The notes under the pieces: generated by a model | The model's database searches: none | The model's input: only the letters and a program-made list of their open reading frames with translations | What the model was told of the DNA's origin: nothing | In this document: piece by piece, positions 36,933-45,437 of the stretch | Position numbering within the stretch: the first letter of the stretch is position 1 | How the letters are laid out: each line of letters opens with the position of its first letter | Translations under genes and position numbers: made by a program | Source: CAVRAW01 sp963716135 | GTDB lineage: Bacteria; Planctomycetota; Planctomycetia; Pirellulales; JADZDJ01 | Assembly: GCA_963716135.1 (NCBI GenBank) | Contig: OY970289.1 | Coordinates: 3,472,001-3,536,000, forward strand | DNA length: 64,000 bases | Direction of reading: 5' to 3'

Positions 36933-37418
36933 ATGCGCATCGTATCAGCAGTCGTCGCTCGAATCGCCTTTATGGCCGTGTTCGCTTTCGGGCAGTTGGC
37001 AGAGCCTGCTGATAAACCCCAGCCGAGCGATCAGGACGTGGTGGCCGTGGTCGGCGCCCGGGTGGCAAAAGTGTTTGCCCGTTTTGGCGCTCCCGAAGAT
37101 ATCACTCCGGCGGACGCGTCTTCCGATGAGCCCAAGATCTGTCTGGACTACGGCGGGTTCGGTTTCCTGGTGGTCGACAAGTCGGTGCGGACTTGCCTGT
37201 TTTGGCCAGCCTGGACCGGCAGTGCTTGCGGGATCAAATTAGGCGAGTCGGCGGACGCAGCGGTTAAGAAGCTCGGCAAGCCGGATTTGATGAAGAAAGA
37301 CGACGACGGCAAGCAACGAATGTATTGGAGTTTTAAGGCCAACGACGAAGTGATGCAGATGCAAGCCAGCTTCGATAAAAACCAAAAGTGCACGCGCGTG
37401 TGCTTGAACGTGCAGTAG
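36933..37418 (+). CDS. Secreted hypothetical protein, paralog 2
   Basis: 161 aa from ATG 36933 (an in-frame start at 36870 overlaps the previous gene and lacks a signal peptide). Signal-like N-terminus (VVARIAFMAVFAFGQLA). Shares with the gene just upstream VFARFGAPED, KICLDYGGFGFLVVDKSV, IKLGESADAAVKKLGKPD and a terminal beta-strand. The two arose by tandem duplication. Starts 30 bases after paralog 1 stops, so co-transcription is likely. Confidence 0.78.
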   Translation: MRIVSAVVARIAFMAVFAFGQLAEPADKPQPSDQDVVAVVGARVAKVFARFGAPEDITPADASSDEPKICLDYGGFGFLVVDKSVRTCLFWPAWTGSACGIKLGESADAAVKKLGKPDLMKKDDDGKQRMYWSFKANDEVMQMQASFDKNQKCTRVCLNVQ

Positions 37419-37456
37419 CGCAAAGCGTTTTCTCTGCGGCGGCTTGCCAACTTCAG

Positions 37457-37529
37457 TACCCCCGGCAGGAATCGAACCTGCGACCTAGTGTTTAGGAAAC
37501 ACTCGCTCTATCCACTGAGCTACGGGGGC
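37457..37529 (-). tRNA. tRNA-Arg (anticodon CCT), copy 1
   Basis: 73 nt, reads G at 37529 to the discriminator A at 37457. Acceptor GCCCCCG/CGGGGGT, D-stem GCTC/GAGC, anticodon stem AGTGT/ACACT with loop TTCCTAA (anticodon CCT), and T-arm GCAGG-TTCGATT-CCTGC all pair perfectly. CCA is not encoded. An identical copy lies at 38114-38186. Confidence 0.96.
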
Positions 37530-37780
37530 GATTCGACTCATCCGAGCAACTGAATCGCGACGTACACATGCCATCGAATTCTGCCAGAGACCAGCGATTG
37601 AAACAGCTGACAGAAATTGGGACAAAGGATTCGCGCCGCGGGTGCGGGCATCCGTCGAAGCGAAAGCCGCCAACGGCGCAAACTTGATGCAGATCGAAGG
37701 CTTCAAGGAAAACTGGCAAAGCTGATTGCCGTTGCCTGCGGCGAACGTCTAAGAACCGCTTTGCGAAAGGTTGATTAGCG

Positions 37781-38038
37781 ATGTCGGATGATAAAGAAAC
37801 CGATCGTGCCCGACGTAAAAAGCGCCATTCGCAGCTAGAGCGGGAAAAATCCGATCGCCGAGCAACCAATGAAAAGGCAGCCCATCGCGAATCAAAGACA
37901 AGCGACGCAAAAGCAAAACTCAACCTGCGAATCAGCAAGCTGATCGAACAAGGCTATTCGCCCGAATCTGTCGCTAAACGGCTTGGCGTTACCGTGCGAC
38001 GAATCAACATGGCACTCGATGCAATCCGCCGACGGTGA
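37781..38038 (+). CDS. Small charged hypothetical protein with helix-turn-helix-like C-terminus
   Basis: 85 aa, ATG 37781, between the two tRNA-Arg copies. The first 45 residues are almost all Lys/Arg/Asp/Glu (DKETDRARRKKRHSQLEREK). The C-terminal part (LIEQGYSPESVAKRLGVTV) looks like a helix-turn-helix as in recombinase or phage regulatory proteins. I do not recognise it. Its placement between tRNA copies fits cargo of a small mobile or duplicated segment, but no integrase is present. Confidence 0.55.
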   Translation: MSDDKETDRARRKKRHSQLEREKSDRRATNEKAAHRESKTSDAKAKLNLRISKLIEQGYSPESVAKRLGVTVRRINMALDAIRRR

Positions 38039-38113
38039 GCGCTATCACTTCAGCATTCAGCGCTCATCATTCAGCCTTCAGTCTTCTGCCTTCTGCTTTC
38101 TGCCTTCGCTCAG

Positions 38114-38186
38114 TACCCCCGGCAGGAATCGAACCTGCGACCTAGTGTTTAGGAAACACTCGCTCTATCCACTGAGCTACGGGGGC
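38114..38186 (-). tRNA. tRNA-Arg (anticodon CCT), copy 2
   Basis: 73 nt, identical to the copy at 37457-37529, including the loop TTCCTAA. Repeats inside 1.5 kb with the remnant at 38888-38923. Confidence 0.96.
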
Positions 38187-38285
38187 GCATCCTTGAATTT
38201 AACACATGCCCGTGAATTACACGACGTTGCTGTGCGGTGCATGCGGACGGGCAGCCAAGGAAAAGTGATTGAATATTGTGCCCTG

Positions 38286-38768
38286 TCAGCGGTCGGGGAA
38301 TTTCCAGACCGCGGGATCGCCAGAAATGAAGTGGTCGAATTCAACGCGCTCTGGTTCCTCGCCCGATTTGAGCGGACGTTCGGGCGCGATCTCCGCTCCG
38401 GTGATATGTCCGCTGCCGTTTTCCGCCTGAACCCGATAATCCTTGAACATCATAACGTAGTCGGGGTATTTGGCGACAAACGTCCTTAACTCTAAAGGCT
38501 TTGACCGCGAGTAGCCAGTGCTGATCTTCAGCACGACAAAATATCGATCGGGCTCATCCAGCGGGATGCTTACCGTTTCATCTGGCTTAAGCGCGAGATG
38601 TTTCCACGGTTTCTCGCGCTGGTTTTTTTCGGAGGCAAGGTAGAACTCAATCGTCTGCCCCAGATCGTTGCGGATTTTCAATGTTGGAGCATTCCCCTCG
38701 TCGGCCGCCCGCACGCGCGCGACCGATACCGCAACCAACATTGGCAGCAGAATTAAGCAGCGTTTCAT
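38286..38768 (-). CDS. Secreted hypothetical protein
   Basis: 160 aa, ATG 38768. N-terminal signal peptide (KRCLILLPMLVAVSVARVRAA), then a soluble beta-rich domain (LKIRNDLGQTIEFYLASEK; ETVSIPLDEPDRYFVVLK). Family not recognised. It lies between the second tRNA-Arg and the tRNA remnant, opposite in direction to the small charged gene. Confidence 0.65.
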   Translation of the reverse strand: MKRCLILLPMLVAVSVARVRAADEGNAPTLKIRNDLGQTIEFYLASEKNQREKPWKHLALKPDETVSIPLDEPDRYFVVLKISTGYSRSKPLELRTFVAKYPDYVMMFKDYRVQAENGSGHITGAEIAPERPLKSGEEPERVEFDHFISGDPAVWKFPDR

Positions 38769-38887
38769 GTTGCCAAATTATCAGGCCTTGCGAATTGCAG
38801 CGTCAAGTTGTGCGATCGTTGACGGCCAAAAACTACCGTGCGCCGAGACGGAAATTGTTCGATTTGGTGCACCGGCGAGTTTCGCTG

Positions 38888-38923
38888 AGGAAACACTCGC
38901 TCTATCCACTGAGCTACGGGGGC
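38888..38923 (-). pseudogene. Truncated tRNA-Arg (CCT) 5' half
   Basis: 36 nt identical to the 5' half of the two full tRNA-Arg copies (38151-38186), from the acceptor G through the anticodon loop. The identity stops in the loop after TTTCCT and unrelated sequence follows, so no tRNA can fold. It marks a recombination or deletion boundary. Confidence 0.9.
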
Positions 38924-39058
38924 TCAGGTAGCATCTTAGCCGCTTTTTCGGGGAGGCTCGATACTCAATCGAGCGGCACGCTAAGGAAGGTCGTGTGGCG
39001 CAAAGAAATCGCCACAAAGAAGCGACGGGGTAGGAATCGTGCAAAGGGCGCCAATTCC

Positions 39059-39193
39059 CTACCAATGCCGTTTTCGCATGAATGGCATTGGACGCCAGAC
39101 CGACAGTCCGGCAATCACACTGGCCAAGAAGAAAGCGGCCAGCCCTCCTGCGATACCGTAAGTGAGCATTTCGCAAAGGATGATGAGTTCCAT
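39059..39193 (-). CDS. Small single-pass membrane protein
   Basis: 44 aa from ATG 39193, with GGAGG 6 bases upstream, a near-perfect ribosome site. One or two membrane helices (LTYGIAGGLAAFFLASVIA) end in a basic tail (RPMPFMRKRHW). A longer in-frame form from 39259 lacks a ribosome site. Not recognised. It is divergent from the imuA gene, 140 bases away. Confidence 0.5.
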   Translation of the reverse strand: MELIILCEMLTYGIAGGLAAFFLASVIAGLSVWRPMPFMRKRHW

Positions 39194-39296
39194 AACGACC
39201 TCCAACGATATACATCCATGTGCATTCGGTGTGCCAAAGCAGGGCAGAATCGTTGCCACGCCGGCTTGTTGAGAGCGTCTGCTCGGATGATTCTGC

Positions 39297-39324
39297 TTGA
39301 CACGTAACTGTACAAACGTATAGT
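39297..39324 (+). promoter_or_regulatory. Promoter immediately before imuA
   Basis: Perfect -35 TTGACA at 39297-39302, 16-base spacer, -10 TATAGT at 39319-39324. The start would fall at about 39331-39333, on or beside the imuA ATG (39333), so the mRNA may be leaderless. A GTAC word and partial dyad (GTACAAACGTATAGTA) in the spacer and -10 could be a damage-repressor site, but it is not a known LexA consensus. Confidence 0.6.
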
Positions 39325-39332
39325 ATCATGGC

Positions 39333-40064
39333 ATGCTAGCGCTGTCAAGCCAACGCGAACTCGTGGCGGCCCTGCGCGGCCAACTCAAGCGGTGGGAAGC
39401 AGCCCGCCGCCCGGCGGCCCCAGGCTTCACCAGCGGCTCCCGCGCCCTGGATCGCATTTTGCCCGATCGCGGATTCCGCCGCGGCACGCTGGTGGAATAT
39501 CTGGCCGACCAGGCCGCCGGTGCGCTGGCCCTGGCCCTGATTGCCGCCCGCGAAGCTTGCCGCGAAGGGGGCGCGCTGGTGGTGGTTGATCGTGCGCGGG
39601 AATTTTATCCGCCCGCCGCCGCCAACTTGGGCATCGATCTGAGCCATGTCATTTTTTGCCGAGTGCGCACGCAGAAAGATGAGCTTTGGGCGTTGAACCA
39701 GGCGCTTGTGTGCCAGGGCGTGGGAGCGGTTTTGTGCCGGCCGGCCCGGCTCGACGATCGCGCCTTTCGCGCACTGCAACTGGCGGCCGAAACCGCCGGA
39801 ACGGTGGGACTCTTCATCCGGCCCACTAGCGTAAGAGGGCAACCCACCTGGGCGGAAATGCAATTGCTCGTCGAAGCGGCGCCTGCGAACCAAAGTCGGC
39901 GCCGATTGCGGGTCGAACTGTTGCGCTGTCGCAATACAATCGCGCACAAATCCATCGAGTTGGAACTGGACGATGAAACCGGCACGCTCCAAGAATCGCG
40001 CGGCGTGCGTTTGGCTTCCGCAGTGGCCCCTGCAGCGGTTGCGAAGCGCACAACCCGAGCTTAA
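39333..40064 (+). CDS. imuA: ImuA, RecA-like mutasome component
   Basis: 243 aa, RecA-fold protein of the ImuA/SulA-like family, part of the damage-induced error-prone translesion system with ImuB and DnaE2 (ImuC). N-terminal helix ELVAALRGQLKRWE is followed by a RecA-like core with SGSRALDRILPDRGFRRGTLVEYL, AREACREGGALVVVDRAREF and VCQGVGAVLC, without a full Walker A, as is usual for ImuA. ATG 39333. The imuB ATG lies inside its end (92-base overlap). Confidence 0.88.
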   Translation: MLALSSQRELVAALRGQLKRWEAARRPAAPGFTSGSRALDRILPDRGFRRGTLVEYLADQAAGALALALIAAREACREGGALVVVDRAREFYPPAAANLGIDLSHVIFCRVRTQKDELWALNQALVCQGVGAVLCRPARLDDRAFRALQLAAETAGTVGLFIRPTSVRGQPTWAEMQLLVEAAPANQSRRRLRVELLRCRNTIAHKSIELELDDETGTLQESRGVRLASAVAPAAVAKRTTRA

Positions 40065-41480
40065 ACGCAGCGAATTGGTTTTGTACGCCCCCCAGCGCGG
40101 CTGCTTTCGCGTGGTGGCGTGCTCCGGCAAGTACGGCGTTCGCATCGGCATGCCGCTGGCCGAAGCGACGGCGCTTGCGCCGGCGCATTTCCAGCAGCAC
40201 GATCCCCAGGCCGATCGGCAGGCGCTTGCGCACCTGGCCGCGTGGTGCGAGCAGTTCAGCCCGATCGTCGGCATCCAAGAGCCCGACAATCTTTGCCTCG
40301 ACGTGACCGGCGTGGGATCGCTGTTCGGCGGCGAAGCGGGCCCTGGCGGACTGGCTCAACAAACGCTGCGCGCATTGCAGCGGCTGGGCCTCACGGTTCG
40401 CCTGGCGATTGCCGACACGCTGGGCGCCGCCTGGCGCTGGCGCACTACGGCAGCGAAGGGCTGATGATTGCGCCGCCGGGCCAAACGATCCAGGCGATCG
40501 CCGATTTGCCGTTGGCCGCTTTGCAATTGCCCCAAGAAATGGTCGAACTTCTCGCCGAGCTGGGCCTGGTGCGGATCGAACAACTGTTGGCGCTTGAGCG
40601 CGATGCCTTGGCTGCGCGTTTCGATCCGCAATTGCTATTGCGCTTGGATCAAGCCACCGGGGCGGCGCCCGAAACCATCACGTCGCATCGACCGCCGCCG
40701 GAGATCGTCGCGGAAATGCAATTGGAATACGCCACCGACAATCGTGAATCGCTGCACGTCATTCTTACTCAATTGATCGAGCGGATCTGCCAGGGGCTGG
40801 CCGAGCGGCAGCAGGGGGTCATTCAACTCCAGTGCCACTTGCAATGCGAAGCGGGCGAACCGCTCCGCATCCTCGTCGGCCTGTTTCGCGCCAGCGCCCG
40901 GGCGAAACATCTGCTGGAACTCGTGCGCCTGCAGTTGGATCGCGTCGTGCTTTTCAGCCCGGTCACGGCGGTGAAGCTGTCCGTATTCACTTCGGCCCCG
41001 CTGGAATGTTGGCAGCCGGAGCTTTTCGAGCCGTCGCGCCGCGAAAGCCGCCGGCAGGTTGGACTGCTGATCGATCGACTCAGCAACCGCTTGGGGCGCG
41101 CTTCGGTGGTGCGCGCCGTGCCGCAAGCCGAGGCCCAGCCCGAGCTGGCCTTTCGCTACGAACCGCTGGCGGGCGTGACGCCTCGAAAAACAAAACCGCA
41201 GCGGTGGAAGAATTTGCCACGGCCGCTGCGCTTGGAGCGCGAGCCGATCTCGATTGAAACGCTCTCCGTGGTCCCCGACGGCCCGCCCATTGCGTTCCAC
41301 TGGCACGGCTGCCAGCGAGTGGCGCGGGCCTGGGGCCCGGAGCGGATTCAAACGGGCTGGTGGCGCGGCAGTTATATCCAGCGCGATTATTACCGCGTGG
41401 AAACTACCACCGGCCGGCGCTTCTGGCTCTTCCGCCGCTTGCCGGACGCCAAATGGTTTTTGCACGGGGCATTTGATTGA
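39973..41480 (+). CDS. imuB: ImuB, catalytically silent Y-family polymerase homolog, one frame break
   Basis: About 502 aa after repair. Y-family fold lacking the catalytic acid residues; serves as hub linking ImuA and DnaE2 to the sliding clamp. Start ATG 39973: CVWLPQWPLQRL replaces the ID.DAFFA motif of true Y-family polymerases. Little-finger and C-terminal regions include LLALERDALAARFDPQLL and RLSNRLGRASVVRA. The frame is lost at about 40433 (GAAW to ALAHYGSEGLMIAPPG), repaired by one G (TGGGCG from TGGCG). It overlaps imuA, and dnaE2 starts 3 bases after its stop. Confidence 0.9.
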
Positions 41481-41482
41481 CG

Positions 41483-44400
41483 ATGCCCGACCAGCCCGAT
41501 CCAAAGCGACGCCCCCTGGATGCCGCTCCGGCGCGGCAGTTCTCACCCACTGCGTATGCCGAACTGCACTGCAAAACCAATTTCTCTTTCCTCGAAGGCG
41601 CCTCGCACCCCGACGAACTGGCGTACCGCGCCGCCGAACTCGGCTATCGGGCCCTGGCGATCACCGACCGCAACAGTCTGGCCGGCGTGGTGCGGGCCCA
41701 CGTCGCCGCCAAGCAAGCGCAATTAAAACTGCTGATCGGCGCGGAACTGACGCCCGCCGATGCGCCGGCCGTCATCTTGTTGGCCACCGATCGCGCCGCT
41801 TATGGCCGTCTTTGCCGCCTGTTTACGCGGGGCCGCCGAAATGCGCCCAAAGGCGAATGCCATTTGTCGTTCAACGACATCGCCGACTATGCCCAAGGAT
41901 TACTGGCCTGCATCGTGGGCGAAGCCAAGCTCGAAGATCTGCACCACTATCGAGAACTGTTTGGCGATCGTTGTTACCTGCTGGCTGAACTGCACCGTGG
42001 TCCCAACGATGAACGAGTGCTGCAAGAGCGCCTCGAGCTGGCCAGGCAAGCCGGCGTGCCGCTGGTGGCTGCTAACGACGTTCATTTTCATCATCCTTGC
42101 CGCCGCGCATTGGCCGACGTGCTTACCGCCACGCGCGCCGGCTGCACGGTGGCCACGGCCGGCGAACTGTTGTTCCCCAACGCGGCCCGGCATTTGAAAA
42201 CGCCCGAAGAAATGCAAGAAATGTTCGCCAGCGCGCCTGGCGCACTGCGCCGCACCGTCGAAATTGCCGATCGCTGCACGTTTTCTTTGGATGAGCTGCG
42301 ATACGAATATCCCGAGGAGCTTGCGCCCGCCGGCCAAACGCCGATCGAATATCTCACGCGACTCACTTGGGCAGGGGCCCGCAAGCGCTATCCCAATGGC
42401 ATTCCTGACAAAGCGCGGCAATTGCTGGAGCACGAGTTAAAGCTGATCGCCGAGCTGCGCTACGAAGCTTACTTTCTCACGGTGTGGGACTTGGTGCGCT
42501 TTGCCCGCTCGCGCAACATTTTGTGCCAGGGGCGCGGCTCGGCCGCCAACTCCGCCGTCTGCTACTGCCTGGGTGTCACCTCTGTCGATCCGGAACGGCT
42601 GGACGTGCTGTTCGAACGCTTCATCAGCCGAGAACGGAATGAAGCCCCGGACATCGACGTCGATTTCGAGCACGAGCGCCGCGAAGAAGTGATCCAATAC
42701 GTGTACGACAAATACGGCCGCGAGCGCGCGGGCATGACCGCCGAAGTGATCACCTATCGCCCGCGCTCGGCGGTGCGCGACGTCGGCAAGGCGTTGGGCC
42801 TGTCGTTGGATCGGGTCGATGCGTTGTCGAAATCGCTCGACGCGCATCGCAGCGTGCCGGAAAATCGCTGCGCCGCCGCCGGCATCGATCCGTGCTCGCC
42901 GATCGGCCGCCAACTCCTCGGCTTGGTCGGCGAACTGCTGGGCTTCCCGCGCCATTTGGGGCAGCATGTCGGCGGCCTGGTGATCACGCAAGGCCCGCTG
43001 TGCGAACTGGTGCCCATCGAAAACGCCGCCATGGAAGGGCGCACGGTGATCGAGTGGGACAAAGACGATCTGGATGAGTTGGGCATTCTGAAAGTCGATT
43101 GTCTTTCGTTGGGCATGCTCACGGCGATCCACAAATGTTTCGACCTGGTGGAAAAGCATCACGGCCGCTCGCTCACGCTGGCCGCCATTCCCGAGGGAGA
43201 CGCCGCCGTGTACGAAATGATCTGCCAAGCCGACACGATGGGCGTGTTTCAGATTGAAAGCCGCGCCCAGATGAGCATGCTCCCGCGTCTGCGCCTGCGC
43301 CAGTTTTACGACCTGGTGATCGAGGTGGCGATCGTGCGCCCCGGCCCGATCCAAGGGGACATGGTGCATCCGTACTTGCGGCGCCGCAGCACGGGCGAAC
43401 CGATTGAATATCCCAACGACGAAATTCGCGCCGTGCTGCACAAAACGTTGGGCGTGCCACTGTTCCAGGAGCAAGCGATGCGGCTGGCGATGGTGGCCGC
43501 CGGTTTCACGCCGGGCGAAGCCGATCAACTGCGCCGCGCGATGGCCGGCTGGCGGCGGCCGGGCGTGATCGAGGCGTTTCGCACGCGGCTGATCGCCGGC
43601 ATGCGCGCCAAAGGATTGACCGCCGAGTTCGCCGAAATGGTGTTCAAACAAATCAGCGGCTTTGGCGAATACGGTTTTCCCGAATCGCACGCCGCCAGTT
43701 TCGCCCTGCTGGCCTACGTTTCGGCGTGGCTGAAGTGCCACTACCCGGCGGCCTTTTGCGCCGCCTTATTAAATAGCCAACCGATGGGCTTCTATGCGCC
43801 CGCTCAATTGGTGCGCAACGCCCAGGAACACGGCGTTGAAGTACGCCCGATCGACGTGAACCACAGCCACTGGGATTGCACGCTGGAAGAAAGGGATGCA
43901 GACGCTCGCGCGCCTGATAGCCGGAGGGCAACGCCCTCCGGAGGCCCCGCCAACCCGCTCGCCATCCGCCTGGGCCTGCGCATGATTCTCGGCCTGCCGC
44001 AGGCGCAAGCGGTGCGCATCGAACAAGCGCGCCAACAGGGGCTATTCCAATCGATCGACGATTTCACCCGCCGCACGCGCGCTCCCGCTCCGATTGTCGC
44101 GCGGCTGGCCCGCGCCGACGCTTTCGGCTCGCTGCACCTCAATCGCCGGGCGTCGCTGTGGCGGGCATTGCGCCCAACAGAACAAAACGGAAAACAACCG
44201 CTGTTCGACCAGATGCAAGACAACGAGGCGGCTTTGGAATTGCCTGCGATGGACGGTCGCCAAGAAGTGTTCGCCGATTACCGCACCGCCGGCCTGTCGC
44301 TGAAAGCGCACCCTGTCTCGTTCTTCCGCCGCGAGCTGGATCAACTGCACGTGGCGCCGGCGGCCAAGTTGGCTGGCATGAAAGACGGCCGCTTTGTGCG

Positions 44401-44671
44401 AGTCGGCGGGCTGGTGCTGGTGCGCCAGCGCCCCGGCACCGCCAAAGGAATTACTTTTGTGACTATCGAAGATGAAACCGGCACGGCCAATCTCATCATT
44501 CGCATGGACGTGTGGGAGCGGTTTTACCAGGTGGCCCGCACCGCCTCGGCCTATATCGCCAGCGGGCGGCTGCAGAATCAGCAGGGCGTAACGCACGTCC
44601 TGGCCTCGCGCCTGGAAAACATGAACGAATCACTCGCCGGCCTGCGCAGCACGTCCAGAGATTTCCAGTAG
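41483..44671 (+). CDS. dnaE2: DnaE2 error-prone DNA polymerase (ImuC)
   Basis: C-family DNA polymerase of the mutasome, 1062 aa from ATG 41483 (a TTG at 41477 is also in frame). PHP domain (ELHCKTNFSFLEGASHPDEL, AITDRNSLAGVVRAH), catalytic PDIDVDFEHERREEVI with Asp pairs, third Asp in LKVDCLSLGMLTAI, and a C-terminal OB domain (VRVGGLVLVRQRPG). No frame break. About residues 812-821 are encoded by a 27-nt palindromic element (43917-43943) identical to one at 6105-6131; the in-frame element adds DSRRATPSGG between the helix-hairpin region and IRLGLRMILGLPQ. Confidence 0.95.
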   Translation: MPDQPDPKRRPLDAAPARQFSPTAYAELHCKTNFSFLEGASHPDELAYRAAELGYRALAITDRNSLAGVVRAHVAAKQAQLKLLIGAELTPADAPAVILLATDRAAYGRLCRLFTRGRRNAPKGECHLSFNDIADYAQGLLACIVGEAKLEDLHHYRELFGDRCYLLAELHRGPNDERVLQERLELARQAGVPLVAANDVHFHHPCRRALADVLTATRAGCTVATAGELLFPNAARHLKTPEEMQEMFASAPGALRRTVEIADRCTFSLDELRYEYPEELAPAGQTPIEYLTRLTWAGARKRYPNGIPDKARQLLEHELKLIAELRYEAYFLTVWDLVRFARSRNILCQGRGSAANSAVCYCLGVTSVDPERLDVLFERFISRERNEAPDIDVDFEHERREEVIQYVYDKYGRERAGMTAEVITYRPRSAVRDVGKALGLSLDRVDALSKSLDAHRSVPENRCAAAGIDPCSPIGRQLLGLVGELLGFPRHLGQHVGGLVITQGPLCELVPIENAAMEGRTVIEWDKDDLDELGILKVDCLSLGMLTAIHKCFDLVEKHHGRSLTLAAIPEGDAAVYEMICQADTMGVFQIESRAQMSMLPRLRLRQFYDLVIEVAIVRPGPIQGDMVHPYLRRRSTGEPIEYPNDEIRAVLHKTLGVPLFQEQAMRLAMVAAGFTPGEADQLRRAMAGWRRPGVIEAFRTRLIAGMRAKGLTAEFAEMVFKQISGFGEYGFPESHAASFALLAYVSAWLKCHYPAAFCAALLNSQPMGFYAPAQLVRNAQEHGVEVRPIDVNHSHWDCTLEERDADARAPDSRRATPSGGPANPLAIRLGLRMILGLPQAQAVRIEQARQQGLFQSIDDFTRRTRAPAPIVARLARADAFGSLHLNRRASLWRALRPTEQNGKQPLFDQMQDNEAALELPAMDGRQEVFADYRTAGLSLKAHPVSFFRRELDQLHVAPAAKLAGMKDGRFVRVGGLVLVRQRPGTAKGITFVTIEDETGTANLIIRMDVWERFYQVARTASAYIASGRLQNQQGVTHVLASRLENMNESLAGLRSTSRDFQ
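43917..43943. repeat. Dispersed palindromic element, copy 2, inside dnaE2
   Basis: Identical over 27 nt to the minus strand of 6105-6131 (hairpin arms CCGGAGGGC/GCCCTCCGG). It is in frame within dnaE2 and adds about nine residues. The identity of a coding copy with an intergenic copy shows that it is a dispersed element. Confidence 0.8.
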
Positions 44672-44744
44672 CGGTAACATTTTGGAAACCGCTTGCCGAC
44701 GACCATACAATGAAAAGCAGGGGAACCAATTCCGGGTGGCAACC

Positions 44745-45437
44745 ATGTGTGGACGTTTTACATTGCGGACTCCAGCCGCCGTGCTGATTCAGCACTTTGC
44801 GTTGGGCCAGGGGGCCGAGTTGCAACTGCCGATGCGCTACAACATCGCGCCGACGCAAGATGTGTCCGTCATCCGCCAGAGCGATGCCGGCCGGCAGCTC
44901 TCGCTGATGCACTGGGGACTGATCCCATTCTGGGCCACCGATCCCAGCGTCGGTTCGCGGATGATCAATGCGCGCTGCGAAACGGCCGCCGAGAAACCGG
45001 CCTTTCGCGTGCCGATGCGCAGCCGCCGCTGCCTGGTTGCCGCCGACGGCTTTTTGGAATGGCGCAAAGAAGGGAAGAAAAAGCAGCCCTTCTACTTCCG
45101 CCGACGCGACGATCAGCCGTTCGCCTTTGCCGGGCTGTGGGACCGTTGGACGAAAGGGGGGCAAGCTGAGGAGATCGATTCCTGCACGATCCTCACCACC
45201 GACGCCGACGAGTTGGTGCGTCCGCTGCACGATCGCATGCCGGTCATTTTGTCGCCCAAAGATTACGACGCTTGGCTCAATCCCGGCGAAACCGATCCTG
45301 CAGCGCTGCGCTATCTGTTCGAGCCCTATCCGGCCGAGGAGCTGGTCGCTTATCCGGTGAATCCGGTGGTGAACAATGTGCGCAGCGACAGCCCGTCATG
45401 TCTGGAAGAATTGGAAGCTAATCGCGAGCTGTTCTAA
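44745..45437 (+). CDS. SRAP/YedK (HMCES family) AP-site crosslinking protein
   Basis: 230 aa. Covalently shields abasic sites in single-stranded DNA by forming a thiazolidine with its N-terminal cysteine. Start MCGRF at ATG 44745 puts the catalytic cysteine at position 2. Other site residues: Asn in SRMINARCETAAEK, Glu in AADGFLEWRK, His in PLHDRMPVIL. Fully conserved, so active. It lies 73 bases after dnaE2, on the same strand, making an AP-site protector part of the mutasome locus. An in-frame start at 44682 is wrong because the cysteine must be second. Confidence 0.94.
   Translation: MCGRFTLRTPAAVLIQHFALGQGAELQLPMRYNIAPTQDVSVIRQSDAGRQLSLMHWGLIPFWATDPSVGSRMINARCETAAEKPAFRVPMRSRRCLVAADGFLEWRKEGKKKQPFYFRRRDDQPFAFAGLWDRWTKGGQAEEIDSCTILTTDADELVRPLHDRMPVILSPKDYDAWLNPGETDPAALRYLFEPYPAEELVAYPVNPVVNNVRSDSPSCLEELEANRELF

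Noticed and set aside
38888..38923. A third functional tRNA-Arg
   Set aside because: Only the 5' half is present; the T-arm and 3' acceptor are missing.
42437..43741. 434-residue open frame antisense to dnaE2
   Set aside because: It is a shadow of the dnaE2 coding frame at high GC; no family signal, and dnaE2 motifs are intact.
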